Source of the DNA: Streptomyces aculeolatus
Lineage (GTDB): Bacteria; Actinomycetota; Actinomycetes; Streptomycetales; Streptomycetaceae
Assembly: GCF_020400605.1 (NCBI RefSeq)
Contig: NZ_JAINRD010000009.1
Span: 186,001 to 250,000 of the forward strand
DNA: 64,000 bases
Reading direction: 5' to 3'
Shown: piece after piece, positions 62,452 to 64,000 of the stretch
How positions within the stretch are numbered: position 1 is the stretch's first letter
Layout: each line of letters begins with the position of its first letter
The notes under the pieces: generated by a model
The model's input: the letters and a program-made list of their open reading frames with translations, nothing else
The model's database searches: none
Told to the model about the DNA's origin: nothing
Program-made: the position numbers and the translations under genes

Positions 62452-62543
62452 TCACGAACCGCACGCTGCGCATCGTCCTGGCCGTCGTGCTGTCCCTGCA
62501 CGCCTTCGGGCTGCTGCTCTACACGATCCGCAACCACTTCTGA
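62448..62543 (+). CDS. 31-residue single-span membrane protein
   Basis: TTG 62448 with GAGGAGGGG 7 nt upstream. Residues 8-27 form one hydrophobic span, I-V-L-A-V-V-L-S-L-H-A-F-G-L-L-L, with basic residues before it and a short R-N-H-F end. Tiny streptomycete membrane peptides of this layout are often missed; it may assist the upstream acyltransferase. It ends 26 bp before the convergent EamA stop. Confidence 0.55.
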   Translation: MITNRTLRIVLAVVLSLHAFGLLLYTIRNHF

Positions 62544-62568
62544 GCCGCACCCGGTGCCGCGGCCGGCG

Positions 62569-63432
62569 TCATCCCGACGCCAGCAGCACCGTCCCCGCCA
62601 GCGCCAGACCCGCGCCCGCGGCCTGTATCCCGCGCAGCTTCTCCCGCAGCACGCCCCGGGCCGCGAGCGCCGTGACCACCGGATACAGCGAGGACAGCAC
62701 CGCCGCCAGGGTCATCGGGCCGTGCTGCGCGGCTATCGCGTACGTCCCGTTGGCGGCGACGTCCGCCAGGCCCACGAACACCAGCCCCGGCGCCGCCGCC
62801 CGTATCGTGCCCCAGCCGCCCTCCGGCAGGGCCGCGCCGCCCCGGCGCACCGCCGCGTAGAGCGCGGCGCCGCCCACCGCCACGTTCACCGCGCGCTGCA
62901 CGAACAGCGCGAGGAACAGCCCCGTGACCGTCGTGGACGCCTCGGCGATGAAGGCGAAGACCGCGCCGAAGCCAGCCGCCGCGCCCAGCGTCAGCATCAG
63001 CGTCCGCCGCGCCACCGGCGCGCCGCGCACCGGCCCGGACGCCAGCACCACACCCGTCAGCGCGACGACCCCGCCCGCGTACTGCACGGGGCCCGGCCGC
63101 TCCCCGTACGCCGCGAGGCCCACGCCGAACGGGACCAGCACGGCCAGCGAGGCGAGCGGGGAGACCACGCCCATCGGGCCGCGGGCCAGCGCGCTGTAGA
63201 AGCAGATCATCGCGACCGGCCCGGCGACGCCGGCCGCGACCGCGAACCACAGCAGCGGGCCTGCCTCGCTCCAGGCGCCGGTGGCCACCACCACCGCGCC
63301 CAGCACCACCGTCGCCGCGATCTGCGAGAGCACGACCACGGTGAGCGCGGGCGTGCGCCGGCTCAGCACCCCGCCGCCGAAGTCGGCCAGCCCGTAGAGG
63401 ATGCTGGTGGCCAGGGCGAATACTGCGGTCAC
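62569..63432 (-). CDS. EamA family transporter
   Basis: 287 residues, ten membrane spans in two EamA halves (Y-G-L-A-D-F-G-G-G in span 1; A-L-A-R-G-P-M-G-V-V-S-P-L). Probable small-molecule exporter. GTG 63432 has GGGGGG 9 nt upstream and is preferred to TTG 63453. Divergent from an XRE-cupin regulator, which probably controls it. Confidence 0.84.
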   Translation of the reverse strand: MTAVFALATSILYGLADFGGGVLSRRTPALTVVVLSQIAATVVLGAVVVATGAWSEAGPLLWFAVAAGVAGPVAMICFYSALARGPMGVVSPLASLAVLVPFGVGLAAYGERPGPVQYAGGVVALTGVVLASGPVRGAPVARRTLMLTLGAAAGFGAVFAFIAEASTTVTGLFLALFVQRAVNVAVGGAALYAAVRRGGAALPEGGWGTIRAAAPGLVFVGLADVAANGTYAIAAQHGPMTLAAVLSSLYPVVTALAARGVLREKLRGIQAAGAGLALAGTVLLASG

Positions 63433-63477
63433 GACGAAGCCCCCCGAGTACAATGTGATGAACGCTGTGGTTCCCCG

Positions 63478-63535
63478 CAGTGTAGTTCAGTGTACTGGAC
63501 GACCGCATCACAATATTGGACGGAGTTGGACGGAG
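63478..63535. promoter_or_regulatory. Divergent promoter region with direct repeats
   Basis: CAGTGTA occurs twice (63478-63484, 63488-63494), and a perfect 10-bp tandem duplication TTGGACGGAG covers 63516-63535 just before the regulator start. CAATAT (63511-63516) is a plausible -10 for the rightward gene. The CAGTGTA pair is the best candidate operator. Confidence 0.55.
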
Positions 63536-63537
63536 CC

Positions 63538-64000
63538 TTGGCGGATTTCGACGTCCTCACGCACGCGCTCGCCCGCAACCTCAAGCACTGGCGCAACGAG
63601 CGCGGCTTCACCCTGGACTCGCTGGCGGGCCGCTCCGGCGTCAGCCGCGGGATGATCATCCAGATAGAGCAGGCGCGTACGAATCCCAGCGTCGGCACCA
63701 CGGTCAAGCTCGCCGACGCCCTCGGCATCAGCATCACGACGCTGCTCGACTACGAGCACGGCCCCGAGGTGCAGCTCGTGCCGCCGCACCGGGCCGTGCG
63801 GATGTGGACGACGAAGCGGGGCAGCGCCAGCCGGCTGCTCGTCGGCACGCAGAGCCCCGGCCCGTTCGAGATGTGGTCCTGGCGGCTCATGCCCGGCGAC
63901 GGCAGCAGCTCCGACCCGCATCCCTCGGGCACCACCGAACTGCTGCACGTCACCGCCGGCGAGCTGACGCTCCACGTCGCCGGCACGGCGCACGCGGTGC
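63538..64000 (+). CDS. XRE-family regulator with cupin domain (partial, runs off the window)
   Basis: 154 residues visible. N-terminal HTH (about 10-65: L-K-H-W-R-N-E-R-G-F-T-L-D-S-L-A, S-G-V-S-R-G-M-I-I-Q-I-E) and the beginning of a C-terminal cupin sensor (about 80 onward, S-G-T-T-E-L-L-H-V-T-A-G-E-L). About 40 C-terminal residues are expected past the edge. Small-molecule responsive repressor of the SutR/HTH-cupin type; probably governs the divergent exporter. TTG 63538 or TTG 63526: the 10-bp duplication makes the choice uncertain. Confidence 0.82.
   Translation, partial: MADFDVLTHALARNLKHWRNERGFTLDSLAGRSGVSRGMIIQIEQARTNPSVGTTVKLADALGISITTLLDYEHGPEVQLVPPHRAVRMWTTKRGSASRLLVGTQSPGPFEMWSWRLMPGDGSSSDPHPSGTTELLHVTAGELTLHVAGTAHAV

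Overview
The window is high-GC actinomycete chromosome, almost certainly from a Streptomyces or close relative. The evidence is strong GC bias at third codon positions, frequent GTG/TTG starts, many apparently leaderless starts (a TAnnnT -10 hexamer 5-8 nt before the start codon), and gene content and order that I recall from the S. coelicolor chromosome (crr / cardiolipin synthase / manC-like / DUF881-Sbp-DUF881 / FHA / ftsR / DUF151 / MerR / dinB / PRC / gcvP, and later fabG pair, ung and tuf3). The synteny statement comes from memory, not from a search.

Layout. 0-11 kb: a wrecked crr (PTS EIIA-Glc), then a rightward envelope, division and regulation block. It holds a CDP-alcohol phosphatidyltransferase, a GDP-mannose pyrophosphorylase-like protein with a decayed phosphomannomutase domain, two DUF881 proteins around the small basic protein Sbp, a GarA/OdhI-like FHA protein, FtsR, a DUF151 nuclease-like protein, a MerR-like protein, DinB and a PRC-barrel protein. 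11.2-14.4 kb: a tandem glycine riboswitch controlling gcvP. 14.5-25.3 kb: a glutamate-cysteine ligase-like enzyme, a VWA receptor-like protein, a CPBP protease, a small secreted AA10 chitin/cellulose oxygenase with a DasR-type operator, a P-loop kinase, PadR with a palindromic operator, and a DUF4232 lipoprotein. 25.5-36.8 kb: transporters and regulators in divergent pairs (MocR/PNPOx around a perfect 18-bp palindrome; LysR/EamA), a Rieske lipoprotein, an S9 peptidase, AraC, a metallo-beta-lactamase-fold enzyme and a DUF3558-type lipoprotein.

37-43.5 kb is the accessory segment. It has a 5'-truncated, triply frameshifted S8 peptidase remnant, several very small membrane proteins, a gene-poor stretch with a tRNA-like 3' half, a complete Asp23/Gls24-AmaP envelope-stress operon, and then a dihydrofolate-reductase-like fragment overlapping the C-terminal end of a tyrosine integrase. 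This looks like the scar of an integrated element. It is followed by a tightly coupled HipA-like kinase / DUF3037 pair.

44.9-64 kb returns to core-like genes: two SDRs, an oligopeptide-type binding lipoprotein, Ung, a TetR/FAD-monooxygenase pair with two matching operators, a Gfo/Idh/MocA oxidoreductase, a CapA-like lipoprotein, UppP, a TVP38 membrane protein, a divergent EF-Tu (Tu3 type) preceded by a 41-codon ORF, a spermidine synthase-like protein whose 3' end overlaps a convergent MFS gene by 70 bp, a hotdog thioesterase, a gamma-carbonic-anhydrase-like protein, a hexapeptide acyltransferase with two minute coupled ORFs behind it, and an EamA transporter divergent from an XRE-cupin regulator cut by the window end.

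I found no CRISPR array, rRNA operon, complete tRNA, intact transposase or recognisable biosynthetic cluster. The candidates most worth checking are the crr deletion, the pseudo-phosphomannomutase fusion, the HipA/DUF3037 module, the island scar and the conserved DUF881-Sbp-FHA-FtsR block.
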